Assembly: GCA_965201115.1 (NCBI GenBank) | Contig: OZ241745.1 | Location: 2,666,001 to 2,730,000, forward strand | Origin: JANQOH01 sp965201115 | GTDB lineage: Bacteria; Pseudomonadota; Alphaproteobacteria; UBA7887 | Direction of reading: 5' to 3' | DNA length: 64,000 nucleotides | Part shown: positions 62,485 through 64,000 of the stretch, in pieces | Layout of the letters: every line of letters begins with the position of its first letter | Numbering within the stretch: the stretch's first letter is position 1 | Notes under the pieces: generated by a model | Told to the model about the DNA's origin: nothing | The model's database searches: none | Seen by the model: only the letters and a program-made list of their open reading frames with translations | Position numbers and translations under genes: made by a program

Positions 62485-64000
62485 ATGGCGAGCGTCGCGA
62501 CAGCCTTGCCGGCGCCGGCGGAAGCCGCCCCGTTCCGGCTGGCCTCGGAGTTCCGGCCCGCCGGCGATCAGCCGCGGGCGATAGGGGAGCTCGTCTCGGG
62601 CCTCCGCCAGGGCGAGCGCGACCAGGTTCTGCTCGGCGTCACCGGCTCGGGCAAGACCTACACGATGGCGCAGGTCATCCAGACGCTGGCGCGGCCGAGC
62701 CTCGTCCTCGCCCCGAACAAGACGCTGGCGGCGCAGCTCTACGGGGAGATGCGCGCGTTCTTTCCCGACAATTCGGTCAACTACTTCGTCAGCTATTACG
62801 ACTACTACCAGCCCGAAGCCTATGTGCCGCGCACCGACACCTATATCGAGAAAGACGCCTCGATCAACGAGCAGATCGATCGCATGCGCCACGCCGCCAC
62901 GCGCGCCCTGCTCGAACAGGAAGACGTCATCATCGTCGCCAGCGTGTCGTGCATATTCGGCATCGGCTCGGTCGAGACCTATTCGCAAATGACCATCGAC
63001 CTCGAGACGGGCGGCGAGATCGACCGCGACGTTCTGCTGCGGCGGCTGGTGGAGCTGCAATACCGCCGCAACGACACGAATTTCACGCGCGGCGCGTTCC
63101 GCGTGCGCGGCGACGCCGTCGAGATATTCCCCGCGCATTACGAGGACCGCGCCTGGCGGCTCTCGCTGTTCGGCGACGAGATCGAGGAGATCGTCGAGAT
63201 CGACCCGCTGACCGGCGAGATCGCCGATCGCCTCGCGGGGGTGCGCGTGTACGCCAACAGCCACTATGTGGTGCCGCGCCCGACCGTGCGGCAGGCGCTC
63301 GCCGGCATCCGCGCCGAGCTCGAGGAGCGGCTGGCGGAGCTCTCGGCCCAGGGCCGGCTGCTCGAGGCGCAGCGGCTGGAGCAGCGCACCCGCTTCGACC
63401 TCGAAACCATCGCGGCGTGCGGCAGCTGCGCGGGCATCGAGAACTATTCGCGCTACCTGACGGGGCGCGCGCCGGGCGAGCCGCCGCCGACGCTGTTCGA
63501 ATACCTGCCCGAAAACGCGCTGCTGATCGTCGATGAGAGCCACGTCGCCGTGCCGCAGCTCGGCGGCATGTACCGCGGCGACTACAAGCGCAAATCCACC
63601 CTGGCGGAACACGGCTTTCGCCTGCCCTCATGCGTGGACAACCGCCCGCTCAAGTTCGAGGAATGGGAAGCGATGCGGCCGCAGACGATCTATGTCTCGG
63701 CCACGCCGGGGCCGTGGGAGCTCGAGCGCACGGGCGGCGTCTTCGCCGAACAGGTGATCCGCCCCACCGGCCTGATCGACCCGGTGTGCATCGTGCGGCC
63801 CGCGTCGTCGCAGGTGGACGACCTGTTGGCCGAATGCCGCGCCGCCGCGGAAAAGGCGCAGCGCGTGCTCGTCACCACGCTGACGAAGCGCATGGCGGAA
63901 GACCTGACGGAGTATCTCGGCGAAGCGGGCCTGCGGGTGCGCTATCTCCACTCCGACATCGATACGCTGGAGCGCATCGAGATCGTGCGCGACCTGCGCC
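62485..64000 (+). CDS. uvrB: Excinuclease ABC subunit B (3' end beyond window)
   Basis: The damage-verification subunit of nucleotide excision repair. 505 codons are in the window, about three quarters of the usual 670-700. Walker A GVTGSGKT at 51-58, the beta-hairpin region YYDYYQPEAYVPRTDTYIEK, DIV-type blocks CGSCAGIENYSRYL and LLIVDESHVAVPQLGGMY, and YVSATPGPWE and TLTKRMAEDL are all present. The ATG at 62485 was taken because it is followed by the usual FRLASEFRPAGDQPRAI opening after a short Ala-rich extension. The frame is open to the right edge. Confidence 0.97.
   Translation, partial: MASVATALPAPAEAAPFRLASEFRPAGDQPRAIGELVSGLRQGERDQVLLGVTGSGKTYTMAQVIQTLARPSLVLAPNKTLAAQLYGEMRAFFPDNSVNYFVSYYDYYQPEAYVPRTDTYIEKDASINEQIDRMRHAATRALLEQEDVIIVASVSCIFGIGSVETYSQMTIDLETGGEIDRDVLLRRLVELQYRRNDTNFTRGAFRVRGDAVEIFPAHYEDRAWRLSLFGDEIEEIVEIDPLTGEIADRLAGVRVYANSHYVVPRPTVRQALAGIRAELEERLAELSAQGRLLEAQRLEQRTRFDLETIAACGSCAGIENYSRYLTGRAPGEPPPTLFEYLPENALLIVDESHVAVPQLGGMYRGDYKRKSTLAEHGFRLPSCVDNRPLKFEEWEAMRPQTIYVSATPGPWELERTGGVFAEQVIRPTGLIDPVCIVRPASSQVDDLLAECRAAAEKAQRVLVTTLTKRMAEDLTEYLGEAGLRVRYLHSDIDTLERIEIVRDLR

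Overview
The window reads as chromosome from a GC-rich Alphaproteobacterium. The indications are the gene families present (isovaleryl-CoA dehydrogenase, precorrin-type Cob enzymes, TrmJ/CysS, an HNH protein of the alphaproteobacterial type, DUF2339), the heavy use of ATGA/GTGA stop-start overlaps, and a very strong G/C third-position bias. No rRNA or tRNA gene was recognised, so the lineage cannot be named more precisely. Several accessory genes (ietS, the EcoRII-type cluster, the HD/YwgA-like pair) are visibly more AT-rich than their neighbours.

Layout. 1-10.3 kb is a defence island: a type III restriction-modification pair (mod-res, res running off the left edge), then a divergent AAA ATPase plus subtilisin-like protease pair of the IetAS kind, closed by a decayed IS66 transposase. 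10.3-21.5 kb is mostly core metabolism: a DASS anion transporter, isovaleryl-CoA dehydrogenase, an HNH protein, a trimeric autotransporter adhesin, and the operon aldo/keto reductase - small membrane protein - cysS - trmJ. 21.5-25 kb holds a transposase scrap and a complete EcoRII-type restriction-modification cluster (dcm, vsr, EcoRII-like nuclease). 25.6-31.7 kb is a tightly overlapping cobalamin operon, cbiX-cobH-cobL-cobI-cbiG/cobJ-cobM. 32.2-43.4 kb has an HD phosphohydrolase with a YwgA-like partner, an IlvD/Edd dehydratase, a luciferase-like oxidoreductase, two small envelope proteins, a DUF2339 membrane protein, a TPP enzyme and a PQQ-type sugar dehydrogenase. 43.5-59.2 kb is a surface-adhesin locus with two very large paralogous classical autotransporters. 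Between them lie two duplicated promoter/leader cassettes and a two-gene cassette containing a degenerate ImmA-like protein. 59.2-62.4 kb is a repeat array plus an orphan Mu gp27-like (DUF3486) gene. uvrB runs off the right edge.

The most interesting signal is in the adhesins. The trimeric autotransporter (15 C) and autotransporter 2 (22 C) both have a long poly-C run inside the coding sequence, between the start codon and the hydrophobic core of the signal peptide. In the sequence as given, both runs put the start codon out of frame with the rest of the protein. Autotransporter 1 has no such run at its start but carries a one-base frameshift in its passenger. All three adhesins are therefore OFF or broken here. 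Two further copies of the promoter/poly-C leader, with 25 and 27 bases in the run, sit upstream of autotransporter 1 with a destroyed start codon. This looks like a poly-proline leader contingency switch that has been duplicated. Homopolymers of this length are also where assemblies fail, so read-level evidence is decisive.

A second pervasive feature is a family of GC-rich palindromic repeats (TTCG-loop hairpins). They sit between genes, form a roughly 338-bp-period array at 59.4-61.1 kb, flank autotransporter 2 as direct repeats, and extend into the 3' end of the DUF3486 coding region.
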